From: JAHEME01 sp034435035
GTDB taxonomy: Bacteria > Chloroflexota > Anaerolineae > Aggregatilineales > UBA3940
Direction: 5' to 3'
Length of the DNA: 64,000 nt
Assembly (NCBI GenBank): GCA_034435035.1
Contig: DAOTXW010000089.1
Coordinates: 34,790-98,789, forward strand
Shown: positions 23,733-32,177 of the stretch, in pieces
How positions within the stretch are numbered: position 1 is the first letter of the stretch
Layout of the letters: every line of letters starts with the position of its first letter
The notes under the pieces: generated by a model
Databases searched by the model: none
What the model was told of the DNA's origin: nothing
What the model saw: only the letters and a program-made list of their open reading frames with translations
Program-made: the position numbers and the translations under genes

Positions 23733-25163
23733 CTAATAAGCTCCGTTGCCAAAGAGGGCAGTCGGGATAGTCTGCAGAAGAATACGGATATCCAGATCCA
23801 GCGACCAATTTTCGATATAGAAGATATCGAGCAGGCACATTTCGTCAAACGGGATATCGCTACGCCCGCTGACCTGCCAGAGTCCGGTCATGCCAGGTCG
23901 CACACTAATGCGTTCGCGCTGCCACGGCTCATACTGCTGCACTTCTTCGGGCGTGCCAGGACGCGGGCCAACCAAACTCATATCTCCAAGCAGCACATTG
24001 ATAATCTGCGGCAGCTCATCAAGGCTTGTCCGACGCAGCAGGCGGCCAACGCGTGTTCGCCGAGGATCGTCACGTATCTTGAAGAGAGGGCCATCAGCCT
24101 CGTTCAGGTTGGCAAGTTCCGCTTGCATCTTATCGGCGCCCACAACCATCGTGCGGAACTTGATAATCCTGAAGAGCCTCCCGTCGCGCCCGACACGCGG
24201 CTGGGTGAAGAATACGGGTCCGGGTGAATCGAGCCGAATCAGGATTCCTACAACACCGAAGAGAAGCAGCACCAGCGGCAGGGTAAGCCCGATTAGAAGG
24301 AGGTCAACCACCCGCTTGATCAGAAGGGCGCTCGAGCTCATCTTGGCGGGGCCTGCGCCGATCAGGGGGATGCCATTCAGGCTGTCCAGGTCTACCCGCT
24401 GCATCCGCTGCTGGAAGACATCCGGCACAACACGTACCCGGATATTCTCGCGCTCACACTCGCTGACAATCAGGGCAATCTTGCGGTGATACATCCAGGG
24501 GAGAGTCACGATAACTTCATCTACATGTTCGGATGCCACCACGTCAGCGATTCGGTCAATTCCACCAAAGCCTTTGATACGCCCCAGACTGCTGTCCCCC
24601 TTTGAGGGATCGTCGTCCACGTACCCCACAATCTGGTACCCTAAGCCGGGGTTGGCAAGCAGACTGCGGATCACTGCCCGGCCCACCTCACCAGCACCGA
24701 CAATCAGCACCCGATCGACACCAATCCCTCGCCGGCGCAGCCGAACCACGATAATACGCTGAATCAGTCTGGCCATGCTCAGAACCATCACGATTAGTAT
24801 GCCGGCAAGCACGAGCATGCCACGCGAATAGATCAGGGGCTGAACAAAGAAAGTGATCGCCATGATTATCACGATGCTGGTCATTGTTCCGCTAACCAGC
24901 CGGTACAGCTCGTCAAGCCAGCGCCGGGCACGGCGACGCTCGTACAGACCATCGATCTGGAACATGATCAGGCAGAGGATGGTGAGCAGAGCCGCATAGG
25001 GAATGTAGGCCGGGTAGAAGGGTGCATCATAGCGCGGGTCTACCGGGTAGGGAATCCCCAGCCGGTAACGCACCACATAAGAGAGCACAAATGCCAGGTT
25101 GATGAGCGCCCCATCCAACCCGGCCAGAAGAGTCTGCAATATCTGCCGTCTGGAGCTATTCAT
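23733..25163 (-). CDS. Polyprenyl-phosphate sugar-1-phosphate transferase (WbaP/EpsE-like)
   Basis: Starts repeat-unit assembly of a surface glycan by moving a sugar phosphate onto undecaprenyl phosphate. The 476-residue protein has four N-terminal membrane helices, a CoA-binding-like Rossmann domain (VLIVGAGEVGRAVIRSL, about 150-265), a further membrane helix near 285-310, and the bacterial sugar transferase domain with FFTQPRVGRDG, FKFRTM-type IIKFRTMVVGADK, RRTSLDELPQIINVLLGDMSLVGPRP and GMTGLWQVSGRS. All catalytic motifs are intact. It overlaps the upstream glycosyltransferase by 8 bases. The sugar cannot be read from sequence. Confidence 0.94.
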   Translation of the reverse strand: MNSSRRQILQTLLAGLDGALINLAFVLSYVVRYRLGIPYPVDPRYDAPFYPAYIPYAALLTILCLIMFQIDGLYERRRARRWLDELYRLVSGTMTSIVIIMAITFFVQPLIYSRGMLVLAGILIVMVLSMARLIQRIIVVRLRRRGIGVDRVLIVGAGEVGRAVIRSLLANPGLGYQIVGYVDDDPSKGDSSLGRIKGFGGIDRIADVVASEHVDEVIVTLPWMYHRKIALIVSECERENIRVRVVPDVFQQRMQRVDLDSLNGIPLIGAGPAKMSSSALLIKRVVDLLLIGLTLPLVLLLFGVVGILIRLDSPGPVFFTQPRVGRDGRLFRIIKFRTMVVGADKMQAELANLNEADGPLFKIRDDPRRTRVGRLLRRTSLDELPQIINVLLGDMSLVGPRPGTPEEVQQYEPWQRERISVRPGMTGLWQVSGRSDIPFDEMCLLDIFYIENWSLDLDIRILLQTIPTALFGNGAY

Positions 25164-26304
25164 CTCTATCTGAACTGCCCAGAACGTGTCGATAGGCTGC
25201 GGCTATACTGCGAGCAGTATTCTCCCAGGAGAAGCCCCGGGCGCGCTGGATTCCACGCGCAGCCAGTTCACGTTGCCGCTCGGTATCTTCCAGGAGGCCT
25301 GCAAGCGCCCGGCTCCAGGCTTCATGATCTGCTGGGGGGAGCAGGATCCCATCTTCACCCACGGCTTCGGGGAGGGAAGTGGTATTTGCAGCAAGCACGG
25401 GCACACCACAGGCCATCGCTTCAAGGAGCGGCAGGCCAAAGCCTTCATAGACTGACGGATAAGCGAAGATCTCCGCTGCATTGTACCACATTGGCAGGTC
25501 ACTACTGGCAATGTAGCCTGGCAAGATGACTTCGCTCCGCACGCCCAGATCCTCAATCAGCTTCAACAGAGCGCCCGTCTGCCATCCAGCAGCTCCGGCC
25601 AGCACCAGGCCGATCTGCCGGCGCTGGGGCAGCATCGCCCAGGCTCTAACGAGCACTTCCAGATTCTTTCGGGGCTCCAGTGTGCCAACATAAAGCACAA
25701 AACGCTCCGGCAGATTACACCTGATCCGGAAACTTGCCTTTTGTGCCGGGTCATGCGGCCGAAAGTGTGAAGCCACGCCAGGCAATGCCACTGCAATACG
25801 CGAGGAAGGTATGCCCAGCAGATTGGCGATCTCAGTGCGGCCGCTCTGTGAGATGGCAATTACACGGCGAGCGCGTCTGGCTGAAGCGGCGGTGATCCAG
25901 CGAAGATAGCGCTGCCGGCCTTTCCCGAGGCGCCCGGGATGGCGCAGGAAGCTGAGATCATAGATGGTCACCACCGAAGGGCCAGGCCACAGCAGCGGCA
26001 GCGCAAAGGCAGTCCCGTGAACCAGGTCCGGACTTTCGGCCCGCAAAGCTACAGGTGCAGCAAGCTGCTCCCAGAGAATACGGGCCATGGGATTTCCGGT
26101 CCTCATGCGGGAGCGCCGAACAACCCAGTCGGAGCGCGCCGGCAGGACATCCGAGCCAACAAACAGCGTGAAGGCCAGGTCAGGGGCGACTTCCGGGAGC
26201 CGGGAAATGCTGTGATAGAGATAGCTGTGAATGCCGGCGCTTCGATAAGACGCTTCGCCAGACAGCAGATGCGCCAGCAGAGCCACACGAGCGGGAGGTC
26301 TCAT
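25156..26304 (-). CDS. Glycosyltransferase family 4
   Basis: GT-B retaining glycosyltransferase that probably adds an early sugar to the lipid-linked unit. The 382-residue protein has an N-terminal acceptor domain beginning RVALLAHLLSGEASYRSAGIHSY, a linker, and the C-terminal nucleotide-sugar domain with VGTLEPRKNL, and the E-x7-E motif in PSVYEGFGLPLLEAMACG. ATG at 26304 is used; an in-frame ATG at 26313 is also possible. A -10 TATAAT lies only 8 bases from the 26304 ATG, so the message may be nearly leaderless. It overlaps the sugar-1-phosphate transferase gene by 8 bases and is cotranscribed with it. Confidence 0.9.
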   Translation of the reverse strand: MRPPARVALLAHLLSGEASYRSAGIHSYLYHSISRLPEVAPDLAFTLFVGSDVLPARSDWVVRRSRMRTGNPMARILWEQLAAPVALRAESPDLVHGTAFALPLLWPGPSVVTIYDLSFLRHPGRLGKGRQRYLRWITAASARRARRVIAISQSGRTEIANLLGIPSSRIAVALPGVASHFRPHDPAQKASFRIRCNLPERFVLYVGTLEPRKNLEVLVRAWAMLPQRRQIGLVLAGAAGWQTGALLKLIEDLGVRSEVILPGYIASSDLPMWYNAAEIFAYPSVYEGFGLPLLEAMACGVPVLAANTTSLPEAVGEDGILLPPADHEAWSRALAGLLEDTERQRELAARGIQRARGFSWENTARSIAAAYRHVLGSSDRDE

Positions 26305-26311
26305 ACCTGCC

Positions 26312-26342
26312 ATTATAACCACCCCTGTGCCCTGAGCGGCAA
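26312..26342 (-). promoter_or_regulatory. Promoter of the 25156-26304 glycosyltransferase
   Basis: Minus strand: -35 TTGCCG (26342-26337), 19-base spacer, -10 TATAAT (26317-26312). Predicted transcription start at about 26305, next to the ATG at 26304. Confidence 0.5.
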
Positions 26343-26352
26343 TGGATCTGCA

Positions 26353-26381
26353 TTGCGTGGACCTGCTCTAACTGCCATACT
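26353..26381 (+). promoter_or_regulatory. Promoter of the HNH-helicase gene
   Basis: Plus strand: -35 TTGCGT (26353-26358), 17-base spacer, -10 CATACT (26376-26381). The start point would be about 26388, at the ATG at 26389, consistent with the absence of a ribosome binding site there. Confidence 0.45.
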
Positions 26382-26388
26382 TCGCAAT

Positions 26389-28929
26389 ATGGCTGTAGAG
26401 ACACTGCTCAACCAGATGCGGTTTGATCCAAGCCTCATGCGCCAGGTTGCGGTCTGGGAACATCGTCCAGCGCGGGCCGCCCGCCACGCGGCGGCCCCGG
26501 ATGCCCTTGATCCACGCCTCTGCCAGATGCTGAGGGATAAACAGATGTTTCCCCTCTACATACACCAGGCTGAAGCCGTTGAGGCGGCATTAAACGGGCA
26601 GCACGTCGTGATGGTAACAGGCACCGCGTCCGGCAAATCCCTGGCTTACCATCTACCCACACTGCATTTTATGCTACACGACCCGCGTGCGTGCGCGCTC
26701 TACCTTTTCCCTACGAAAGCGCTGGCCCAGGATCAGCAGGCGGCTCTGCGCAATCTGCTGTCCGCCCTGCCAGACGGTGAGGCTATTCGACTGAACACGT
26801 ATGATGGGGACACCCCGGCCAACCAGCGGAGCCGAATACGCAAGGAGGCGGGCATCATCCTGTCCAATCCGGATATGCTGCATGCAGGTATCCTTCCATA
26901 CCATTCACGGTGGTCGGCATTCTTCCAGAACCTGCGGGTCGTGGTGATTGATGAGATGCACGTTTACCGCGGCATCTTTGGCAGCCATATGGCGAACGTG
27001 CTGCGACGCCTGCGGCGCATCTGCCGGTTTTATGGCAGCAACCCGATTTACATTTGTGCCAGTGCGACCATCGCCAATCCGGCAGAGCTGGCGGAGAAAC
27101 TGCTCGAGGCCCGAACAACCCTGATTGACAATGACGGTGCACCGCGCGGAGAGCAGCATATCATCCTTTACAACCCACCCGTGATCGACACCCACTCAGG
27201 GCTGCGCCGGAGCTACTTGCTGGAGGCGCGCAGCCTAGCTGCGCGCTGTCTGGAAGCCGACCTGCAGACCATCATCTTCGCGCGGGCACGGCTGACCACC
27301 GAAGTGCTGCTGGGCTACATCCGGGATGAAGTCCGAAGCCGGGGGATAGATCCCGGGGCGATCAGAGGCTACCGGGGAGGATATCTGCCCCTGGAGCGGC
27401 GAGCCATCGAGAAAGCCCTTCGCGAGGGAGCTGTCAGGGGAGTAGTAGCCACTAATGCCCTTGAACTCGGCGTGGACATCGGCGCCATGGAAGCAGCCAT
27501 TCTGGCCGGCTACCCGGGAACCATCGCCAGCACGTGGCAGCAACTGGGGCGTGCAGGTCGCCGCGCATCCGTCTCACTGGGAATCCTGATAGCCTCAGGG
27601 GCTCCACTGGATCAGTATCTGGCATCACACCCCAGATACCTGTTTGAGCGCGCCCCTGAACAGGCGCTCATTAACCCGGACAACCTGCTTATTGTGGCGA
27701 ATCATCTGCGCTGCGCTGCGTATGAGCTTCCGTTTGAGGATGATGAGTCCTTCGGCGCATTTGATGGCACTTCCGAGATGCTGGCCCTGTTAGCCGAGAA
27801 CGGCGACCTCCACCACAGCGGCCGGGTTTACCGCTGGATCACCGACGCTTACCCGGCCGCAGAAATCGCCCTTCGCTCGGCCGGGGCGGATACCATCATC
27901 ATTCAGGATCACAGCAAAGAGATGCCCGAGGTCATCGGCAGGATAGACCGCCCGAGCGCCCCGCTGCTTGTCTACGAAGGAGCCATCTACCTGCACGAGG
28001 GCCGGCAGTACCGGATTGAAGCCCTGGACTGGCAGCACGGTGTAGCACAGGCTGTGGAGACTGAAGCAGACTACTACACCGACGCCGGCACCTCCAGCGA
28101 TATCTCGGTGCAGGAGGTGTATCAAAGCCATGCTGAAGGCAGCTGCGTCAAAGCGACTGGCCGGGTTCTGGTCACCCAACAGGTGAGCAGCTACCGGATC
28201 GTCAAGCGCTACACACACGAGACGCTGGGCTATGGCACGATCGATCTGCCGCCCCAGCAGTTCGAGACCACCGCCTACTGGGCCAGCCTGACTCCCGATC
28301 TCACTACCAAGCTTGAAAGACAGAACATCCTGCTGGAGCCCAATGACTATGGCCCAAACTGGCAGCAGCAGCGAGCCCGCGCCCGGGCACGGGATGGCTA
28401 TCGCTGTACCCGCTGTGCGGCACCGGAGCGGGAGGGGCAACACGACGTCCACCACCTTGTGCCTTTCCGCGAGTTTGGATACCGCGCCGGCGTGAATACA
28501 GCATATCTGGAGGCGAACCGACTGGAGAACCTGCGGACCCTGTGCCGGGCATGCCATCGTGCCGTTGAATCAGCACGCGGCACCCGGAGCGCTCTGAGCG
28601 GTGCCGGCAGTCTGCTGCGGAATGTAGCCACCCTGCACCTGATGTGCGCGCCAAACGACATCGGCATTGTGGTTGAGCAGCGTTCAGCGCAGGCACACGC
28701 GCCTACCATCACGATCTACGATTCCACACCTGGCGGTTTGGGGCTGGCTTCACGCTGCTACGACCTCCATCATACCCTGCTGGCCGGCGCGCTGGAGATG
28801 GTTCGTGGATGTCCATGCAGTGATGGCTGCCCCGCCTGCATCGGGCCCACCGGTGAGGACGGCGCCCAGACAAAACTCTACACAATTGCGCTGCTGGAAG
28901 CCATGTGTGCTCCCGAGCAAGCAGGCTGA
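26389..28929 (+). CDS. MrfA/YprA-like superfamily 2 helicase with internal HNH domain
   Basis: An 846-residue predicted DNA helicase. Seen: motif I TGTASGKS with Lys83, DEAH-type box D188-E189-M-H191, SATIAN, the helicase C-terminal domain with TNALELGVDIG and QQLGRAGRR. Near 673-723 there is an HNH nuclease module: C673-x2-C676, H688-H689, an EANRLENLRTLC segment and C719-x2-C722-H723. The C-terminal metal-binding block of MrfA-type helicases (C808, C810, C814, C817) follows. MrfA-type enzymes unwind damaged DNA in repair; a nuclease domain within the helicase would add cutting (inference). The start ATG at 26389 has no Shine-Dalgarno. It is alone on the plus strand, inside a minus-strand polysaccharide locus, so it may be an insertion or a remnant of an older gene order. 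Confidence 0.88.
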   Translation: MAVETLLNQMRFDPSLMRQVAVWEHRPARAARHAAAPDALDPRLCQMLRDKQMFPLYIHQAEAVEAALNGQHVVMVTGTASGKSLAYHLPTLHFMLHDPRACALYLFPTKALAQDQQAALRNLLSALPDGEAIRLNTYDGDTPANQRSRIRKEAGIILSNPDMLHAGILPYHSRWSAFFQNLRVVVIDEMHVYRGIFGSHMANVLRRLRRICRFYGSNPIYICASATIANPAELAEKLLEARTTLIDNDGAPRGEQHIILYNPPVIDTHSGLRRSYLLEARSLAARCLEADLQTIIFARARLTTEVLLGYIRDEVRSRGIDPGAIRGYRGGYLPLERRAIEKALREGAVRGVVATNALELGVDIGAMEAAILAGYPGTIASTWQQLGRAGRRASVSLGILIASGAPLDQYLASHPRYLFERAPEQALINPDNLLIVANHLRCAAYELPFEDDESFGAFDGTSEMLALLAENGDLHHSGRVYRWITDAYPAAEIALRSAGADTIIIQDHSKEMPEVIGRIDRPSAPLLVYEGAIYLHEGRQYRIEALDWQHGVAQAVETEADYYTDAGTSSDISVQEVYQSHAEGSCVKATGRVLVTQQVSSYRIVKRYTHETLGYGTIDLPPQQFETTAYWASLTPDLTTKLERQNILLEPNDYGPNWQQQRARARARDGYRCTRCAAPEREGQHDVHHLVPFREFGYRAGVNTAYLEANRLENLRTLCRACHRAVESARGTRSALSGAGSLLRNVATLHLMCAPNDIGIVVEQRSAQAHAPTITIYDSTPGGLGLASRCYDLHHTLLAGALEMVRGCPCSDGCPACIGPTGEDGAQTKLYTIALLEAMCAPEQAG

Positions 28930-30213
28930 TCAGGGCCCCCAGCGCGGCTGCCAGTCGGCGATGGTATTGGCTGTCAGCGCAGTAGCTGATGACCCATCTA
29001 TCCTCATGATCATGATCTCGTTGTCGCCATCTCTCGATGAAGCAAAGGTGATCCACTGATTATCAGGGGAAAAGGATGGACCCTTGTTGCTGCCACCATC
29101 CGTGAGCTGCCGGATCAGGCTGCGGTCGCAGCCCCCCGCAATCTGCGCGCACTCGATCGGGATGATAAAGATGTCCTTGTCGCTCCCCGGGCCCGCATAG
29201 AAAGTGAGCCAGCGCCCATCGGATGACCAGTCATTCCGTCCGCCTATGCCGACACCTGATGTGAGCTGGCGGATACCAGTACCATCGGCATTCATGATGA
29301 ATAACTCTTTAGTGCCACTGCGATTGGAGGCAAAGCTGATCTGCTGACCATCCGGAGACCAGGTGGGGTCTATGTCATCGGCAGCGCTATCGGTCAATCT
29401 GACCGGGTTGGAGCCGTCGCTGTTCATCACCCAGATGTTCTGGTCACCCTGCGGCCCATAGGTGGAAGTGAAGACTATCCGGGTACCATCCGGTGATATC
29501 TCGGGAGCATAGTTATCCCCCAGGTTGCGAGTCAGGCGCCGGGCCTCGCCGCCCAATGCGCTGACAGCATAGATATCAAACGGCCCATTTCCCCGCTGTG
29601 AAGAAAAGACTATTAACTGACCATCCGGGGATATGGACGGATACCAATCCGTTCCAGCAGTGCTGGTCAGCTGGCGCTGCTCCGAGCCATCTGCATTCAT
29701 CAGGCAGATCTCGTCGGAACCGTTGACGAAACATACATAGACGATCTGGCCTATTCCGGCATTTGCTGCCAGAAATGAGGGCGTCGCCGGCACAAAAGCT
29801 GGCGTCACCGTGGGGGCAAGAAAAGCAGCCGCCGGATCCGCAGTGACCTCAGCCAGAGCAGGCGGTGTCTGCGACAATGCGAGTATGTACTCAGGGGGGA
29901 GCACGGAGGTCGCTGTCTGTGCAAGCACATTATTGGGTGTCGCTGTCACGACCACCCGGGGCAACTGCAGCGATGCACCGGGTGGTCGGAGCCTGGGTAA
30001 TCGGAGTGCAACCAGAATCGCCGCCACAAGAGCCGGCACCAGGACAACGGCTGCGAGGATGGGCAAAATCGGCAGATTCTGTGTTCGTCGACGGCGGCGA
30101 GAAGAAGGGGCTGGCACATGAGTGACTGCTGGCAGAAAGGATGTATGTGGGATCTCCAGAGGGGAGCGCCCGGAATGGCTATCCCGGTCTCGAGCGGCGT
30201 TCCGATCGTCCAC
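28930..30213 (-). CDS. Membrane-anchored TolB-like PD40 beta-propeller protein
   Basis: A 427-residue protein with a cytoplasmic N-terminus of about 45 residues, one membrane segment (48-70) and an extracellular region: a Thr/Pro-rich linker of about 75 residues, then a propeller built from five or six PD40 repeats of the form SPDGxxIxFxSxRxGxxxIYxM (for example SISPDGQLIVFSSQRGNGPFDIY). Such propellers bind proteins or glycans; no enzyme motif is visible. GTG at 30213 follows the asnB stop by 6 bases, so it is the last gene of the long operon and converges on the helicase gene. A similar propeller is encoded at the window's right edge. Confidence 0.85.
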   Translation of the reverse strand: MDDRNAARDRDSHSGRSPLEIPHTSFLPAVTHVPAPSSRRRRRTQNLPILPILAAVVLVPALVAAILVALRLPRLRPPGASLQLPRVVVTATPNNVLAQTATSVLPPEYILALSQTPPALAEVTADPAAAFLAPTVTPAFVPATPSFLAANAGIGQIVYVCFVNGSDEICLMNADGSEQRQLTSTAGTDWYPSISPDGQLIVFSSQRGNGPFDIYAVSALGGEARRLTRNLGDNYAPEISPDGTRIVFTSTYGPQGDQNIWVMNSDGSNPVRLTDSAADDIDPTWSPDGQQISFASNRSGTKELFIMNADGTGIRQLTSGVGIGGRNDWSSDGRWLTFYAGPGSDKDIFIIPIECAQIAGGCDRSLIRQLTDGGSNKGPSFSPDNQWITFASSRDGDNEIMIMRIDGSSATALTANTIADWQPRWGP

Positions 30214-30219
30214 AGCTTC

Positions 30220-32166
30220 TCAAGCCAGTCCGATGGAGGCCAGCGAGGATTTACCTGCCTCAGTCGGCAAATTGCTGGTCTGCCCGTCTATCCACATCTC
30301 GTGCCACAACGCAAAATTCAGTAGATACCACGTCAGGTAATCGTGCCGGGCAACCATTGACTGCACAGTCTTCACATCGAAATAGCCGGTACGTCGAGCG
30401 AAATCGCGCAGCTTATGGCTGATGACCACACCGAGGCGATTCTGCAGCCATTCGTCGATCGGGACGGCAAAACCCTGCTTCGGGCGGTCAATGATCGCAT
30501 CGGGAAGAAGCCCACGAACCGCCTGCTTAAAAAGGTGTTTCGTGATGCCGCCATTCAGCTTGATGTGTTCAGGAATGCCCATCACCAGCCCTACGAACTC
30601 ATGATCCAGATAGGGCACACGAGCCTCTACGCTGGTGGCCATGGACATCTTATCCACCCGCATGAGCAGCAGCTCCGGCAGCCGGAGCCGCAGGTCCAAA
30701 TAGGCCATGTAGTTAAGGTAATCCTGGTTGCTGCTGCGCTGAACGAAACGCTGGCGATACGGCCTGATCACCTCCCAGGATGACAGATCGCCCAGCCTGC
30801 GCCGCAGCTCCGGGCTGATCAGCCGATTCTTGCGGGCTTCACCAAACGCCTCAGCACCACCCCAGAACAGATCTTCATCACAGGCTGCGCGCCGCACAAA
30901 TTCGTAGCGAATCGTGTCCCGGCTCAGAGGAGCTGCCAGCATCATGAGCTTTCGAATCGGCGCCGGCAGATGGTTAAACAGCTGCCATGCCCCATGATGG
31001 AGACGCAGGATGGCCAGCCAGTGCGTGTATCCGCCGAACAGCTCGTCGGCGCCTTCGCCTACCTGAATAACCGTGGTACCCGCCTGGCGGGCCAGCCGCG
31101 ATACATAGTAGATCGGAACGCAGACCGGGTCGGCGATCGGCTCATCTTGATGATAGATCAGCGAGGGAAGGAAACTGAGCAGGTCCTCTTCACCGATGAC
31201 TATCTCATGATGATCAGCGCCAAAGTGCCGGGCAACCAGACGCGCATGTTCGAACTCGTTGTAGTGCTCATGGCCGTGATAGCCAATGCTAAAAGTCTGA
31301 ACCGGGCGCTCCATCTGCTCGGCCATGAGAGCCACATTGGTGCTGGAGTCAACGCCACCGCTGAGGAAGACGCCAAATGGTACATCGCTGACCATCCGCA
31401 GGCGAATGGACTCGCGCAACTTGTCGAGCAGCGCTTCCTGATACTGCCGGGGCGTCCAGCCCGTGTGAAGCCGGGTAGAGTCAAACACATCCCAGTACTC
31501 GGTGATGGAAAGACGCCCCTCTGCATTCAGCAGGGCGTAATGCCCGGGCGGCAGCTTGCTGATGCCATCAAAGAGCGTGCGGGGAGCAGGCGAGGTCAGG
31601 AACGACAGATAGTGATAAAGCGTTTGCTCATCCACCTCCCGACGCACCCGGGGGTGCAGAAGGATCGCTTTGATCTCGGAGGCAAAGATGAACTGGCCTG
31701 CTACCATCGTGTAGTAGAGGGGCTTAACGCCGATCCGATCGCGAGCCAGAAAGAGCTGGTTCTGGTCCTCATCCCAGATGGCCATGGCGAACATGCCACG
31801 CAGGCGGGACAGTGCCGCCGGGCCGAACTCCTGATAAAGGTTGACGATGACTTCCGTATCACTGTGGCCCCGCAGCGGGATTCCGCGAGCCTCTAGCTCG
31901 GGCCGGTGATCGGCGTGGTTGTAGATCTCACCGTTATACGTAATCCACAGGTGCCCGGCTGCGCTCGCCATTGGCATGTGGCCGGCGGGCGAGAGGTCAA
32001 TAATTGCAAGGCGCCGGTTTGCCAGCACAGCGCGGCGGTTGGGAGAGGTGTAGACACCCGAATCGTCAGGCCCGCGATGCGCAATCGCGGTGGCCATCTT
32101 TGCGGCCAGATCCGTCTCAACCGGCGGCCCGCCCGGCAGGCTGACAATCCCGGCTATTCCACACAT
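30220..32166 (-). CDS. asnB: Asparagine synthetase (glutamine-hydrolysing), AsnB-type
   Basis: Transfers ammonia from glutamine to aspartate or a related carboxylate using ATP. The 648-residue protein starts MCGIAGIV with the nucleophile Cys2 after Met removal, continues with the class II glutaminase motifs (ANRRLAIIDLS, YNGEIYNH, GDTEVI-like HSDTEVI), and has the ATP PP-loop SGGVDSS in the synthetase half. All key residues are visible. ATG at 32166 is chosen because Cys2 must be N-terminal. Within a polysaccharide operon AsnB homologues often amidate sugar carboxylates, which would suit the nucleotide-sugar dehydrogenase here; ordinary asparagine synthesis is equally compatible. Confidence 0.92.
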   Translation of the reverse strand: MCGIAGIVSLPGGPPVETDLAAKMATAIAHRGPDDSGVYTSPNRRAVLANRRLAIIDLSPAGHMPMASAAGHLWITYNGEIYNHADHRPELEARGIPLRGHSDTEVIVNLYQEFGPAALSRLRGMFAMAIWDEDQNQLFLARDRIGVKPLYYTMVAGQFIFASEIKAILLHPRVRREVDEQTLYHYLSFLTSPAPRTLFDGISKLPPGHYALLNAEGRLSITEYWDVFDSTRLHTGWTPRQYQEALLDKLRESIRLRMVSDVPFGVFLSGGVDSSTNVALMAEQMERPVQTFSIGYHGHEHYNEFEHARLVARHFGADHHEIVIGEEDLLSFLPSLIYHQDEPIADPVCVPIYYVSRLARQAGTTVIQVGEGADELFGGYTHWLAILRLHHGAWQLFNHLPAPIRKLMMLAAPLSRDTIRYEFVRRAACDEDLFWGGAEAFGEARKNRLISPELRRRLGDLSSWEVIRPYRQRFVQRSSNQDYLNYMAYLDLRLRLPELLLMRVDKMSMATSVEARVPYLDHEFVGLVMGIPEHIKLNGGITKHLFKQAVRGLLPDAIIDRPKQGFAVPIDEWLQNRLGVVISHKLRDFARRTGYFDVKTVQSMVARHDYLTWYLLNFALWHEMWIDGQTSNLPTEAGKSSLASIGLA

Positions 32167-32177
32167 GGCCTGGCCTC

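Noticed and set aside
30970..31896. Long plus-strand open frame opposite asnB
   Set aside because: Antisense to the intact AsnB motifs, no start signal or family match.
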